A stretch of 64,000 bases of DNA from Micromonospora chalcea (GTDB taxonomy: Bacteria > Actinomycetota > Actinomycetes > Mycobacteriales > Micromonosporaceae), in the NCBI RefSeq assembly GCF_002926165.1, contig NZ_MAGP01000103.1:29858-93857 (forward strand), read 5' to 3'. The notes under the pieces were generated by a model. That model did no database searches. It had not been told where the DNA came from and saw only the letters and a list, made by a program, of their open reading frames with translations. Position numbers and translations under genes: made by a program. Shown here one piece after another: positions 11,881-21,157 of the stretch (its first letter is position 1; each line of letters begins with the position of its first letter).

Positions 11881-12840
11881 GTGAGCATGATCACCGAGCG
11901 CCCCGTCAGCAACCCTGCCGGGCAGCCGCCGGTGGGCGCGGTGGCGGAGGCGCCGGCGAGCGGCCGGCGGGACGTACGCGCCGTGGTGGCGGCGTACGTG
12001 GCGCTGACCAAGCCGCGGATCGTCGAGCTGCTGCTGGTCACCACCGTTCCGGCGATGATGCTCGCGGACGGCGGCATGCCGTCGCTGTGGCTGGTCGCCG
12101 TCGTGCTCGTCGGCGGCTCGCTCGCGGCCGGCGCGGCGAGCGTCCTGAACTGCTACATCGACCGGGACATCGACCAGCTCATGCGGCGCACCAAGCGCCG
12201 CCCACTGCCCGCGCACACGGTTTCGCCGCGCAGCGCGCTGATCTTCGGTCTGGTGCTGGCAGCCGTCTCGGTGGCGCTGATGGCGGCGACCACCAACTGG
12301 CTGGCGACGGTGCTGACGCTCGCCGCGATCGCCTACTACGACCTGGTCTACACGCTGTGGCTGAAGCGGACCACCGCCGCCAACACGTTCTGGGGCGGCA
12401 TCTGCGGGGCCGCGCCGGTGCTGATCGGCTGGGCCGCCGTCACCGGCTCGCTGGCGCCGGCCGCGTGGGGCCTGTTCGCCGTGGTCTTCTTCTGGCAGAT
12501 GCCGCACTTCTACGCGCTGGCCATCAAGTACAAGGCCGACTACGCGCGCGCCGGCGTGCCGATGCTGCCGGTGGTGGCCTCGGTCCGGCGGGTCAACGCC
12601 GAGATCATCGGGTTCTCCTGGCTGACCGTGCTCTCCTCGCTGGCGGTCTGGCCGCTCGGGATGAGCCCGATCTACGGTGTCACCGCGCTCGTGGTCGGCG
12701 GGATCTTCCTCGTCGAGGCGCACAAGCTGTGCCGTCGCGCGACGCGCGGCGAGGCGGTCAAGCCGATGCGGCTGTTCCACTGGTCCACCACGTACCTCAC
12801 GATCCTCTTCGCGGCCGTCGCGCTCGACGCGCTGCTCTGA
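11881..12840 (+). CDS. ctaB: Protoheme IX farnesyltransferase (heme O synthase)
   Basis: Polytopic membrane prenyltransferase that attaches a farnesyl group to heme B to make heme O for cytochrome oxidase. The start GTG 11881 (319 residues) has GGAAGG about 9 bases upstream. The diphosphate-binding motif N90-C-Y-I-D94-R-D-I-D98 and the following R-R-T-K-R-R-P are intact, as is [11 protein letters not shown]. About nine hydrophobic segments follow a roughly 35-residue polar N-terminus. It diverges from tkt, and ctaA lies 4 kb downstream on the other strand. Confidence 0.95.
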   Translation: MSMITERPVSNPAGQPPVGAVAEAPASGRRDVRAVVAAYVALTKPRIVELLLVTTVPAMMLADGGMPSLWLVAVVLVGGSLAAGAASVLNCYIDRDIDQLMRRTKRRPLPAHTVSPRSALIFGLVLAAVSVALMAATTNWLATVLTLAAIAYYDLVYTLWLKRTTAANTFWGGICGAAPVLIGWAAVTGSLAPAAWGLFAVVFFWQMPHFYALAIKYKADYARAGVPMLPVVASVRRVNAEIIGFSWLTVLSSLAVWPLGMSPIYGVTALVVGGIFLVEAHKLCRRATRGEAVKPMRLFHWSTTYLTILFAAVALDALL

Positions 12841-13059
12841 CGCGCCCGTCCGGCGGTTCATCAGAAATTTTTTTCGGGCTTCCCCGGAGGGGTCCAACCC
12901 GGACAGATTGTGACGATCTCGCCCGCCCGCTTCGCCCAGATATAAGCGACATATGCAGGCGAATTACCTGTGGTTCTTCTTAAACCGGCGGGTAATTGGC
13001 ATCACATTCAGTTCATGGTTCTCGCACATCCGGGTGGAACTCTGCTTAGGCTTCGCGTC

Positions 13060-13392
13060 ATGGCAGATGGTTCCGATACGACGCTGACGGCTGACAAGAC
13101 CGCGGAGCAGGCCCCCAACGGCCTGGTCGCGGGCATCAAGTCGTTCGCCGCCGGACACGGCGGCGCGAAGGCGGTCATCGAGTACGTCGGCAAGCGCGGC
13201 GCACGGATCGTCCTCGTGGGTTCCGACGGGGTATGGGCAGACCAGTTCGCCGACGGCACCGACGTCGCGCGGCAGGCCTGCGCGAAGGCCGGGGTCGACG
13301 TCGAGAACGCCTGGGAGCGTGAACTGATGGACCAGATGCGTCCGAGCAACGACCTGTGGCGGTCGATGGCCCGGCGCACGATGGCCCGTTGA
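13060..13392 (+). CDS. Small conserved actinobacterial protein of unknown function
   Basis: I do not recognise a function. With ATG 13060 as start it is 110 residues, acidic at the N-terminus, soluble, and without signal or membrane segment. An upstream in-frame ATG (13015) and GTG exist but lie in AT-richer DNA that does not read like coding sequence. The central part contains G-A-K-A-V-I-E-Y-V-G-K-R-G and R-I-V-L-V-G-S-D-G-V-W-A-D-Q-F. The C-terminus is rich in Arg and Met. The ATP-grasp gene starts 9 bp after its stop, so the two are probably one operon. Confidence 0.7.
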   Translation: MADGSDTTLTADKTAEQAPNGLVAGIKSFAAGHGGAKAVIEYVGKRGARIVLVGSDGVWADQFADGTDVARQACAKAGVDVENAWERELMDQMRPSNDLWRSMARRTMAR

Positions 13393-13401
13393 CATAACCG
13401 A

Positions 13402-14319
13402 ATGACCAACCACCACCAGTCGACCCGGGGGAGACCCCGGGTCGCTTTCGTCACCTGCGCCGAGCTGCCCGACCTCGACCCGGACGACCGGCTCGCGCTC
13501 GGCCCGCTCGCCGCCCGCGGGGTCACCACCGAGATCGCGGTCTGGGACGACCCGGCCGTCGACTGGTCCGGGTACGACCTGGTCGTGATCCGCTCCCCGT
13601 GGGACTACGCGCGGCGGCGCGACGAGTTCGTGGCCTGGGCGCGTACCGTGCCGGCCCTGGTCAACCCGGCCGACGTGGTCGCCTGGAACACCGACAAGCG
13701 CTACCTGTCCGAGCTTTCCGCCGCCGGAGCGCCCACCGTGCCGACGCAGTGGGTCGAGCCCGGGCGGGAGTGGACCCCACCGGCGGGCGGCGAGTACGTG
13801 ATCAAGCCGGCGGTCAGCGCCGGCAGCCAGGACACCGGCCGCTACGACCTGACCGACAGGGAGCACCGGGAACTGGCGGTGGCCCACGTACGGCGGCTCT
13901 CCGACGCCGGGCGGGTCACCATGGTCCAGCCGTACCTGGAGGCGGTGGACACCGCCGGGGAGACCGCGCTGCTGTTCCTGGCCGGGCCCGACGGCCTGGC
14001 GTTCAGCCACGCGATCCGCAAGGGTCCGATGCTGACCGGGCCGGACCTGGGCGAGGCCGCGCTCTACAAGGAGGAGCGCATTGACGCGCGCACCGCCACC
14101 GCGGAGCAGCGCGCGGTGGCCGAGAAGGTGCTGGCAGCCGTGCCGGGCGGCCCGGACCGGCTGCTCTACGCCCGGGTCGACCTGATCCCCGGCCCGGACG
14201 GCACGCCGGTGCTGGTCGAGCTGGAGCTGACCGAGCCGAGCCTGTTCGTCGGGTACGCCGACGGCGCCCCGGACCGGCTCGCCGACGCGGTGCTCACCCA
14301 CTTGACCCCCCGCGCCTGA
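13402..14319 (+). CDS. ATP-grasp domain protein (RimK/glutathione synthetase-like)
   Basis: A 305-residue protein with an ATP-grasp fold, a family that usually joins a carboxylate to an amine or thiol through an acyl-phosphate. Visible features are a pre-ATP-grasp N-terminal domain (V-V-I-R-S-P-W-D-Y-A), a central ATP-binding lysine in G-E-Y-V-I-K-P-A-V-S-A-G-S near residues 132-144, and the C-terminal metal-binding V-L-V-E-L-E-L-T-E-P-S-L-F. The substrate cannot be read from sequence. The E-L-E-L-T-E-P ending resembles a group often annotated as glutathione synthase-like or hypothetical in actinobacteria. Confidence 0.8.
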   Translation: MTNHHQSTRGRPRVAFVTCAELPDLDPDDRLALGPLAARGVTTEIAVWDDPAVDWSGYDLVVIRSPWDYARRRDEFVAWARTVPALVNPADVVAWNTDKRYLSELSAAGAPTVPTQWVEPGREWTPPAGGEYVIKPAVSAGSQDTGRYDLTDREHRELAVAHVRRLSDAGRVTMVQPYLEAVDTAGETALLFLAGPDGLAFSHAIRKGPMLTGPDLGEAALYKEERIDARTATAEQRAVAEKVLAAVPGGPDRLLYARVDLIPGPDGTPVLVELELTEPSLFVGYADGAPDRLADAVLTHLTPRA

Positions 14320-14330
14320 CCCGTCCCGCC

Positions 14331-14402
14331 TGGCTGTGGCTGTGGCTGTGGCTGTGGCTGTGGCTGTGGCTGTGGGCCTGGCGGTGGCCGTGGCCGTGGC
14401 GA
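14331..14402 (+). repeat. TGGCTG hexanucleotide tandem repeat
   Basis: Seven perfect copies of TGGCTG (14331-14372) are followed by five degenerate copies (TGGGCC, TGGCGG, TGGCCG, TGGCCG, TGGCGA). The array begins 11 bases after the ATP-grasp stop codon. Copy number may vary between strains by slippage. Confidence 0.9.
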
Positions 14403-14516
14403 GCGTGCCGGCCCTGGCGGCGTCCGGGCTTTGGCAGCGGGCCCGGGACCGCGACCCTCCCGGCTGCGGACGCACCTCGCCGACCCACCCAACGCGGTGC
14501 ACGCAACGCCAGGCTG

Positions 14517-14669
14517 TCTCAGGGCTCGAGGCACCCACGGTGTTCCACTCGCTGTCTGCCGGGGCCCTGGGTGGAACGGCATGGGTGTCTCAGGGCTGTC
14601 CAGGCACCCATGGTGTTCCACTCGCGATCCGTCCGTGCCGTGAGTGGAACGCCATGAGTGGCACGAGGG
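14517..14669. repeat. Two tandem imperfect hairpins sharing a TTCCACTCG core
   Basis: TCTCAGGGCT followed by CACCCA-GGTGTTCCACTCGC occurs at 14517-14552 and again at 14588-14626. Each copy is followed by an imperfect inverted partner: GGGTGGAACGGCATGGGTG at 14569-14587, and GAGTGGAACGCCATGAGTG at 14642-14660. The result is two large stem-loops in a row, which looks like a duplicated intergenic repeat element. Confidence 0.7.
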
Positions 14670-14954
14670 GGCGCGTTTCCACTCGGGCTGGCGGCGCGTT
14701 TGCCGGCCGTCGCCGCCATCGTGGCGTCGGCGGCTTTCGCCGGGGCCCACCGGGCAGCGTCTTCGATACCATCAGCGCGCGCTGCTCGGCCTGCACGTCG
14801 CCAGGCTGCTGCACCGCGACGGCGATCTCTGGGTGCTGATCGTCGCGTACGCGGTCAGCAACGGCAGCTTGGTCATGCTGGCTGTCACCACCGACGCCGG
14901 CCCGGCTGAACCGGAGCCGCCGGAGCCGCCGGTGCCGCCCGCGCCGCCGGGAGG
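14670..14954 (+). other. Non-coding stretch with possible degraded membrane-protein remnant
   Basis: Together with the two repeats before it, this makes a 635-bp gap between the ATP-grasp and beta-helix genes. One plus frame reads a hydrophobic run (L-P-A-V-A-A-I-V-A-S-A-A-F-A-G-A-H around 14700-14745). Another frame continues with a plausible run (D-L-W-V-L-I-V-A-Y-A-V-S-N-G around 14825-14865), then a Pro/Glu-rich tail. No start, ribosome-binding site or single open frame joins them. It may be a frameshifted pseudogene or chance GC-rich sequence. Confidence 0.3.
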
Positions 14955-16622
14955 TCAGTCGCGGTCGCTGTGGTTACGTGCCCAGCGGCCGCCGATCGGC
15001 GGCGTGTCCAGCCGCAGCGCGGCCTCGGTGCCGGCCAGGTCGTTGTCCTCGAACGCGCACGAGACGCAACTGCCCGCCTCGGTGACCCAGATGCCGTACG
15101 CCTGGGTGTCGGCGTCCCGGTGCCAGATCCGGTTGCCGCGCACGGTGGCCGAGTCGAACGGCGCGGCGATGGTGATGCCGCCGCAGGCCGGCGGGCCGTC
15201 CGGCAGCTCGTACCTCGTGCCCGGCCCCGGGGTGGCCTCGTTCCAGCCGGTGGTGCCGTCCGGGCGTACCTCGGCCAGGGAGAGCCGGGTGGCGCTGTTG
15301 TCGGACACCACCGCGTCCCGTGAGCCGACCCGGACCACCTTGCCCCGGTGCCCGCCGTCGGGCCAGTCCGCGTTGCCGTCGGTGAGCTCGCGCGGGCCGT
15401 AGCGCACCGCCTCGCCGGAGCCGGAGCAGGCCGGGGCGGAGCGGCGGCCGTTGTCCCGGATCCGGTTGCCCACGATCGAGGTGTCCAGCATCGGCCGGTC
15501 GATCCGGATGCCGTCCAGCGCGTTCTCCCGGATGTCGTTGTCCTGGATCACCACGTCGGCCGCCGCGCCCCGGTAGCCGTGGCCCAGGTCGTGCTCGTGG
15601 TAGCCGAAACCGCCGTTGCGGCTGATCCGGTTGCCCTGCACGGTGTACGGGCCGGGGGTGTTGCCCATGCTGATCCCGTCGCCGACGTTGGCGTCGATCA
15701 CGCAGCCGGTGAGCAGGCCGCCGCGCCCGGCCACCCCGGCGGTGCCGTTGCCGGACACGTCGAAGCCGGCCTCCAGGTTGTTGGTCATGGTGCAGCCGGA
15801 GACGATCAACCCGTCGGCGCCCCAGTCGGAGATGCCGAACCGGTTGGCCTGGCTGTGGCAGCCGATGATCCGGAAACCGCGCGGTGGGGTCCAGTAGTCC
15901 TTCTGCAACTCCAGGAAGATCCCGTTGGTGCCGTTGCCGATGGTGGTGCAGTTGGCGATGGTGAGGCGCTCCACGTCGCCCCAGCCGCCGATACCGACGC
16001 CGATCCCGGCGCCGCCCATCTGGTCGCCGTTGTCCAGCCGGCCGCACCCCACCACGACCACGCCGTCGATCAGGCTGTCCTGGAGGAAGTCACAGCCCAG
16101 GCCGGTCGCCCCGGTGTGGTGGATGTAGAGGTTGCGGAACACGCCGCGCACCACGTACTGCAGGCCCAGCCCCTTGGCCAGGTAGTCGTAGGAGGTCTGG
16201 GCGACCCCGGAGCCGTCGATCTCGAAGTCGGCGAACGTGCAGTCGGCGATGTGCCGGTCCCGGTCCGCGCCGTGCTGCACGGTGGTCCAGTACGCCAGCG
16301 GGACCGGTGCGCTGCGGTCGCCCTCGTTGCTGAGCAGGAACCGGGTCGCGGCCGGTCCGGCGCCGATCAGCGAGACACCGCTGCGCCAGACGGTGCCGGC
16401 GTCGCGGATCGAGTACAGGCCGGGCGGACAGTAGATCACCCGGGCCCGGCCGTCGGCGTCGTACCCGGCGCCGAGCCGGTCCACCAGGGCCGCCAGCGCC
16501 GGCTGGTCGTTCGTCACCCCGTCGCCGGTGAGGCCGTGCTCGTGGGCGTCGCACCACAGCGGCGCGCCGGCGACCGGCGTCAGCCGTTGCGGCGTGGTGG
16601 TGGCGAGGCTCTTGCGCGGCAC
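14955..16622 (-). CDS. Right-handed parallel beta-helix repeat protein
   Basis: A 555-residue protein that begins with a pectate-lyase-superfamily-like segment (H-G-L-T-G-D-G-V-T-N-D near residues 29-39, then a Y-C-P-P-G-L-Y-S-I block). It continues as many beta-helix coils recognisable by repeated V-x-G/x-x-N motifs such as I-V-G-N-R-I-R-D-N-G, V-I-Q-D-N-D-I-R and Y-T-V-Q-G-N-R-I-S. Such folds bind or cleave polysaccharides. I see no signal peptide, so cytosolic location or non-classical export must be assumed. The start at 16622 is the furthest upstream; ctaA ends about 70 bp upstream on the same strand. The substrate is unknown. Confidence 0.82.
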   Translation of the reverse strand: MPRKSLATTTPQRLTPVAGAPLWCDAHEHGLTGDGVTNDQPALAALVDRLGAGYDADGRARVIYCPPGLYSIRDAGTVWRSGVSLIGAGPAATRFLLSNEGDRSAPVPLAYWTTVQHGADRDRHIADCTFADFEIDGSGVAQTSYDYLAKGLGLQYVVRGVFRNLYIHHTGATGLGCDFLQDSLIDGVVVVGCGRLDNGDQMGGAGIGVGIGGWGDVERLTIANCTTIGNGTNGIFLELQKDYWTPPRGFRIIGCHSQANRFGISDWGADGLIVSGCTMTNNLEAGFDVSGNGTAGVAGRGGLLTGCVIDANVGDGISMGNTPGPYTVQGNRISRNGGFGYHEHDLGHGYRGAAADVVIQDNDIRENALDGIRIDRPMLDTSIVGNRIRDNGRRSAPACSGSGEAVRYGPRELTDGNADWPDGGHRGKVVRVGSRDAVVSDNSATRLSLAEVRPDGTTGWNEATPGPGTRYELPDGPPACGGITIAAPFDSATVRGNRIWHRDADTQAYGIWVTEAGSCVSCAFEDNDLAGTEAALRLDTPPIGGRWARNHSDRD

Positions 16623-16694
16623 CGGGAACTCCCCTCGGGCGTACGGTCCGTGGCCCGGACCGCTTTCCCGTTCCCGTCGCGCGATAACGCCCGC

Positions 16695-17639
16695 TCAGGC
16701 GCCGGCGCCCACCGGCTCGGCGACCGGCTCGGCCGGGGCCGGCGGGGCGGCCGGCAGCCGCTCCCGGGTCGCGAACAGGACGCCGAGCGTGGCCAGCAGC
16801 ACCAGGCAGGAGCCGAGCATGTGCGCGCCGACGAGCACGCCGGGCAGGTGGGTGAAGTACTGGACGAAGCCGATCACGCCCTGGCCCAGCTCGATCGCGA
16901 TCAGCACCGCGGCGGCCCGCGCCGCGCGCTCCGCGCCGACCGCCCGGAACGCGAAGTACAGCGCCACCGAGAGACCGATCAGCAGGAAGACGCCGTCGGC
17001 GTGCACCTGCGAGATCTGCGTCGGGTCCAGGCTGTTGCGGGCCGCGCCGCGGTCGCCGGCGTGCGGGCCGCTGCCGGTCACCCAGGTGCCGACCACCAGC
17101 ACCGACGCGCTCACCGCCGTGGTGATCCAGGCGAGGGTACGCAGCGGCGCCGGCACGGTCGGGCTGACCGGCCCGTCCGGCTCCTTGATCCGCCGCCAGA
17201 GCGCGTACGCGGCGGCGATGACCGCCATCGAGGCGAGGAAGTGCAGCCCGACCACCCACGGGTTGAGGTTGGTCAGCACGGTGATGCCGCCGATGACCGC
17301 CTGGGCCGGGATGCCGAACAGCACGCCGACGGCCAGCGGGAGCAGCCCGCGCCGGCGGGGACGGTGGGCCAGCACGGCCAGCACGACGGCGAGTGCGATG
17401 ATCCCCACCGCGAAGGTGAGCAGCCGGTTGCCGAACTCGATCACCCCGTGCACGCCCATCTCGGCGGTCGTGGTGTAGGAGTCGTCGGTGCACCGGGGCC
17501 AGGTGGGGCAGCCGAGGCCGGACGCGGTGAGCCGGACGGCCCCGCCGGTGACCACGATCGCGACGTTCGCGATGATCGAGGCGAGCGCGAGGCGGCGCAG
17601 CAGCGTGGACGAGACCGGGAACCGGACGGAACGCTTCAC
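16695..17639 (-). CDS. ctaA: Heme A synthase (COX15/CtaA family)
   Basis: Membrane enzyme that oxidises the C8 methyl of heme O to the formyl group of heme A, the step after CtaB. The GTG 17639 start (314 residues) has AGGA 8 bases upstream; the longer open frame has no coding support. Eight hydrophobic helices are visible. The first extracytoplasmic loop has the Cys44/Cys50 pair (G-L-G-C-P-T-W-P-R-C), and a heme-ligand-type His with adjacent Glu lies in H-G-V-I-E-F-G-N-R near 64-72. A Pro/Ala/Glu-rich tail ends the protein. It is divergent from the SUF operon. Confidence 0.94.
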   Translation of the reverse strand: MKRSVRFPVSSTLLRRLALASIIANVAIVVTGGAVRLTASGLGCPTWPRCTDDSYTTTAEMGVHGVIEFGNRLLTFAVGIIALAVVLAVLAHRPRRRGLLPLAVGVLFGIPAQAVIGGITVLTNLNPWVVGLHFLASMAVIAAAYALWRRIKEPDGPVSPTVPAPLRTLAWITTAVSASVLVVGTWVTGSGPHAGDRGAARNSLDPTQISQVHADGVFLLIGLSVALYFAFRAVGAERAARAAAVLIAIELGQGVIGFVQYFTHLPGVLVGAHMLGSCLVLLATLGVLFATRERLPAAPPAPAEPVAEPVGAGA

Positions 17640-17718
17640 GGAGCGAATCCTACGCACCGTAGTTGATCCCGATCGGGTGACTCCGCAACCCCGGTGGTCG
17701 GAATCACCGGACCCGGGT

Positions 17719-17747
17719 TTGCGGGCCCCGGACGATTTACGTAACGT
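17719..17747 (+). promoter_or_regulatory. Promoter of the SUF operon, leaderless
   Basis: TTGCGG (17719-17724), a 17-base spacer and TAACGT (17742-17747), followed 7 bases later by the GTG start of sufR. Transcription should begin at or next to the start codon. The -10 region overlaps a TTACGTAA palindrome (17737-17744), a plausible place for SufR autorepression. The operator itself is not proven. Confidence 0.65.
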
Positions 17748-17754
17748 TGCCGTT

Positions 17755-18531
17755 GTGAAAAACGCGGCGGCGCTGTCCCGGGCGTCGGTGACCGGTGCGG
17801 TCACCGACGGTTCGCGGTCGCGTCGTGGCACCCGGCACGTCGAGCGGGAGTCCGCTCCGGCCGACCTGTCGACCCGTGACCGGGTCACCCAGCTCCTGCT
17901 GGAGCGGGGCGCCACCACCGCAGCGCAGCTCGGCTCGGCGCTCGGCCTCAGCCCGGCCGCGATCCGCCGGCACCTCGACGCCATGCTCGCCGACGGCGAC
18001 GTGGTCGCCCGCGACCAGGTCGTGCGCGGCAGCCGGGGGCGGGGCCGGCCGGCCAAGGTCTTCGCGCTCACCGAGGCGGCCCGGGGCCGCTGCGGCACCC
18101 ACCACTACGACAACATGGCCACCGCCGCGCTGCGGTGGATCGCCCGTACCGGCGGCGCCGAGGCGGTCGCGGCGTTCGCGGCCGAGCAGGTCTCCGCGCT
18201 GGAGACCCGCTGCCGGGCGGCCATGGAGGACGCGGGAGACGCGCCGCTCGCGCGGGCCGAGGCGCTCGCCGGGGCGCTCACCGCCGAGGGTTACGCTGCC
18301 AACGCGTCCACGATCGCGCCCGGCGGCCAGCTCTGCCAGCACCACTGCCCGGTGGCGCACGTGGCCGCCGAGTTCCCTCAGCTGTGCGAGGCCGAGACCG
18401 AGGTCATCTCCCGTCTGGTCGGCACCCACGTACAGCGCCTGGCCACCATCGCGCACGGCGACGGCGTGTGCACCACGCACATTCCCGCCCAGTCCGGTTC
18501 CACCGTCACCACTGTGAGGACAGATAGATGA
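17755..18531 (+). CDS. sufR: SufR-type iron-sulfur cluster-sensing transcriptional repressor
   Basis: Predicted repressor of the SUF operon. At 258 residues it has an N-terminal winged helix-turn-helix ([19 protein letters not shown] near 57-75) with a wing containing G-R-G-R-P-A-K. Its C-terminal half has the cysteines expected to hold the cluster: L-C-x3-C-x12-C plus a later G-V-C-T-T-H. GTG 17755 is chosen because a good promoter ends 7 bases upstream, making the mRNA leaderless. Its stop overlaps the sufB ATG as ATGA. When cofactor is lost it would release the operon, as known for SufR in cyanobacteria and mycobacteria. Confidence 0.9.
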   Translation: MKNAAALSRASVTGAVTDGSRSRRGTRHVERESAPADLSTRDRVTQLLLERGATTAAQLGSALGLSPAAIRRHLDAMLADGDVVARDQVVRGSRGRGRPAKVFALTEAARGRCGTHHYDNMATAALRWIARTGGAEAVAAFAAEQVSALETRCRAAMEDAGDAPLARAEALAGALTAEGYAANASTIAPGGQLCQHHCPVAHVAAEFPQLCEAETEVISRLVGTHVQRLATIAHGDGVCTTHIPAQSGSTVTTVRTDR

Positions 18532-19958
18532 CCGAGCAGATCGTTCAGCCCCTGACCCAGGAGGAGCAGCTCGCGGCCCTCGGTCGTTACGAGTACGGCT
18601 GGGCCGACCCCGACGTCGCCGGGGCGTCCGCCCAGCGCGGCCTCAGCGAGGCGGTGGTGCGGGACATCTCGGCCAAGAAGAACGAGCCGGCCTGGATGCT
18701 CGACCTGCGGCTCAAGGGCCTGCGGCTGTTCGGCCGCAAGCCGATGCCGAACTGGGGCGCCGACCTCACCGGGATCGACTTCGACAACATCAAGTACTTC
18801 GTGCGGTCCACCGAGAAGCAGGCCACCTCCTGGGAGGACCTGCCCGAGGACATCAAGAACACCTACGACAAGCTCGGCATCCCGGAGGCGGAGAAGCAGC
18901 GCCTGGTCGCCGGTGTCGCGGCGCAGTACGAGTCCGAGGTGGTCTACCACCAGATCCGTGAGGACCTGGAGGAGCAGGGCGTCGTCTTCCTGGACACCGA
19001 CACCGCGCTCAAGGAGCACGAGGACCTGTTCAAGGAGTACTTCGGTACGGTCATCCCGGTCGGCGACAACAAGTTCGCCGCGCTGAACACCTCCGTCTGG
19101 TCCGGTGGCTCGTTCATCTACGTGCCGAAGGGCGTGCACGTGGACATCCCGCTGCAGGCCTACTTCCGGATCAACACGGAGAACATGGGCCAGTTCGAGC
19201 GGACGCTGATCATCGTCGACGAGGGCGCGTACGTGCACTACGTCGAGGGTTGCACCGCGCCCATCTACTCCTCCGACTCGCTGCACAGCGCGGTCGTGGA
19301 GATCATCGTCAAGAAGAACGCCCGGTGCCGGTACACGACCATCCAGAACTGGTCGAACAACGTCTACAACCTGGTCACCAAGCGTGCCGTGTGCCACGAG
19401 GGCGCGACCATGGAGTGGGTCGACGGCAACATCGGCTCCAAGGTCACCATGAAGTACCCGGCGGTCTACATGACCGGCGAGCACGCCAAGGGCGAGGTGC
19501 TCTCGGTGGCCATGGCCGGCGAGGGCCAGCACCAGGACGCCGGCGCCAAGATGGTGCACGCCGCGCCGCACACCTCCTCGACCATCGTGTCGAAGTCGAT
19601 CGCCCGGGGCGGCGGCCGCACCTCGTACCGCGGTCTGGTGCAGGTGCTGGAGGGCTCGACCAGCAGCAAGAGCACGGTCAAGTGCGACGCGCTCCTGGTC
19701 GACACGATCTCCCGCTCCGACACCTACCCGTACGTCGACATCCGCGAGGACGACGTGTCGATGGGGCACGAGGCGACCGTCTCCAAGGTCAGCGAGGACC
19801 AGCTCTTCTACCTGATGAGCCGGGGCCTGAGCGAGGACGAGGCGATGGCGATGATCGTGCGCGGCTTCATCGAGCCGATCGCCAAGGAGCTTCCGATGGA
19901 GTACGCGCTGGAGCTCAACCGCCTGATCGAGCTGCAGATGGAGGGCGCGGTCGGCTGA
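18528..19958 (+). CDS. sufB: Fe-S cluster assembly scaffold SufB
   Basis: Core scaffold of the SufBCD complex on which iron-sulfur clusters are built. The 476-residue length and strong conservation are typical. The C-terminal beta-helix domain has [20 protein letters not shown] and the conserved C-D-A-L-L. The gene overlaps sufR by 4 bp, and a 56-bp gap precedes sufD. Confidence 0.97.
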   Translation: MTEQIVQPLTQEEQLAALGRYEYGWADPDVAGASAQRGLSEAVVRDISAKKNEPAWMLDLRLKGLRLFGRKPMPNWGADLTGIDFDNIKYFVRSTEKQATSWEDLPEDIKNTYDKLGIPEAEKQRLVAGVAAQYESEVVYHQIREDLEEQGVVFLDTDTALKEHEDLFKEYFGTVIPVGDNKFAALNTSVWSGGSFIYVPKGVHVDIPLQAYFRINTENMGQFERTLIIVDEGAYVHYVEGCTAPIYSSDSLHSAVVEIIVKKNARCRYTTIQNWSNNVYNLVTKRAVCHEGATMEWVDGNIGSKVTMKYPAVYMTGEHAKGEVLSVAMAGEGQHQDAGAKMVHAAPHTSSTIVSKSIARGGGRTSYRGLVQVLEGSTSSKSTVKCDALLVDTISRSDTYPYVDIREDDVSMGHEATVSKVSEDQLFYLMSRGLSEDEAMAMIVRGFIEPIAKELPMEYALELNRLIELQMEGAVG

Positions 19959-20014
19959 CGCCGGCCCCCGTCCTCCGCCTCACCTGACACCTCGTCGCAG
20001 AACACAAGGAAGAG

Positions 20015-21157
20015 ATGACTACCCAGGCTTCCGCGCCGCCCACGACCAAGTCGCAGGCGCTCCGCTCGTACGACGTCGCCGACTTCCCGGCCCTGACCGG
20101 CCTGGAGGAGGAGTGGCGCTTCACCCCGCTCAAGCGCCTGCGCGGCCTGACCGGGTCGGCGCAGGGCGCGACCGGCGCGGTCCGGCACGAGTACGGTGAC
20201 CTGCCCGAGGGCGTCACCGTCGACCGGATCGGCCGGGACGACCCCCGGGTGGGCAGCGTGCTCACCCCGTTCGACCGGGTCAGCGCGCTCGCGTACGGCG
20301 GGGCCGACCGCGCGCTGCTGGTGCGGGTCGCCCGCGACGCGGTGGTGGAGGCGCCGGTGCGCCTGCGGGTGGTCGGCGAGAACGCCGAGGCGCTCGCCTT
20401 CGGCCACACGTTCGTCGAGGTGGACCGGTTCGCCGAGGCCACCGTGGTGATCGAGCACGTCGGCTCGGCCACGCTGGCCGACAACGTCGAGGTGTCGGTG
20501 GGCGACGGGGCGAAGCTGACCCTGGTCACCGTCGCCGACTGGGCCGACGACGCGGTGCAGGCGCAGCACCTGAAGGTGCGGCTGGGCCGCGACGCCCGGA
20601 TCCTGCACGTGCAGGTCAGCCTCGGCGGCGACCTGGTCCGGCAGTACACGTCGGTGGAGTACACCCAGCGCGGCGGCGAGGCCGAGCTGTACGGCGTCTA
20701 CTTCGCCGACTCCGGCCAGCACCTGGAGCACCGGCAGCTGGTCGACCACACCGTGCCGGACTGCCGCAGCAACGTCGGCTACCGGGGCGCGCTGCAGGGC
20801 GACGACGCGCACACGGTCTGGGTCGGCGACGTGCTGATCCGCGCCGAGGCCACCGGCACCGACACGTACGAGATCAACCGGAACCTGCTGCTCACCGACG
20901 GCGCGCGGGCCGACTCCGTACCCAACCTGGAGATCGAGACCGGCGAGATCGCCGGCGCCGGGCACGCCAGCGCGACCGGCCGGTTCGACGACGAGCAGCT
21001 GTTCTACCTGATGGCCCGGGGCATCCCGGAGGCCGAGGCGCGGCGCCTGGTGGTGCGCGGCTTCTTCGCCGAGCTGATCAACAAGATCCCGGTCGAGGAC
21101 CTGCGCGAGCGCCTCGGTGACGCCATCGAGGCCCGGCTGGCGAAGGCCGGCGCCTGA
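20015..21157 (+). CDS. sufD: Fe-S cluster assembly protein SufD
   Basis: Partner of SufB in the SufBC2D complex, involved in iron entry and cluster formation. It is 380 residues with a divergent N-terminus and the shared SufB/D beta-helix domain, including S-A-T-G-R-F-D-D-E-Q-L-F-Y-L near the C-terminus, which mirrors the matching block of SufB. An AAGGAAGAG ribosome-binding site precedes the ATG. The stop overlaps the start of the ferredoxin gene (TGATG). Confidence 0.95.
   Translation: MTTQASAPPTTKSQALRSYDVADFPALTGLEEEWRFTPLKRLRGLTGSAQGATGAVRHEYGDLPEGVTVDRIGRDDPRVGSVLTPFDRVSALAYGGADRALLVRVARDAVVEAPVRLRVVGENAEALAFGHTFVEVDRFAEATVVIEHVGSATLADNVEVSVGDGAKLTLVTVADWADDAVQAQHLKVRLGRDARILHVQVSLGGDLVRQYTSVEYTQRGGEAELYGVYFADSGQHLEHRQLVDHTVPDCRSNVGYRGALQGDDAHTVWVGDVLIRAEATGTDTYEINRNLLLTDGARADSVPNLEIETGEIAGAGHASATGRFDDEQLFYLMARGIPEAEARRLVVRGFFAELINKIPVEDLRERLGDAIEARLAKAGA

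Noticed and set aside
12861..12880. T-run after ctaB (AAATTTTTTT) considered as a terminator.
   Set aside because: I could not find a stable stem immediately before the T-run.
12962..12997. AATTACC...GGTAATT inverted repeat upstream of the small conserved gene at 13060.
   Set aside because: Only 7-bp arms separated by 22 bases in an AT-richer stretch; it could be chance, and no regulator or promoter element supports it.
14331..14402. TGGCTG array considered as a CRISPR or as a coding repeat.
   Set aside because: Units are 6 bases with no spacers, so it is not CRISPR. It lies after the ATP-grasp stop codon with no start or ribosome-binding site, so coding is unsupported.
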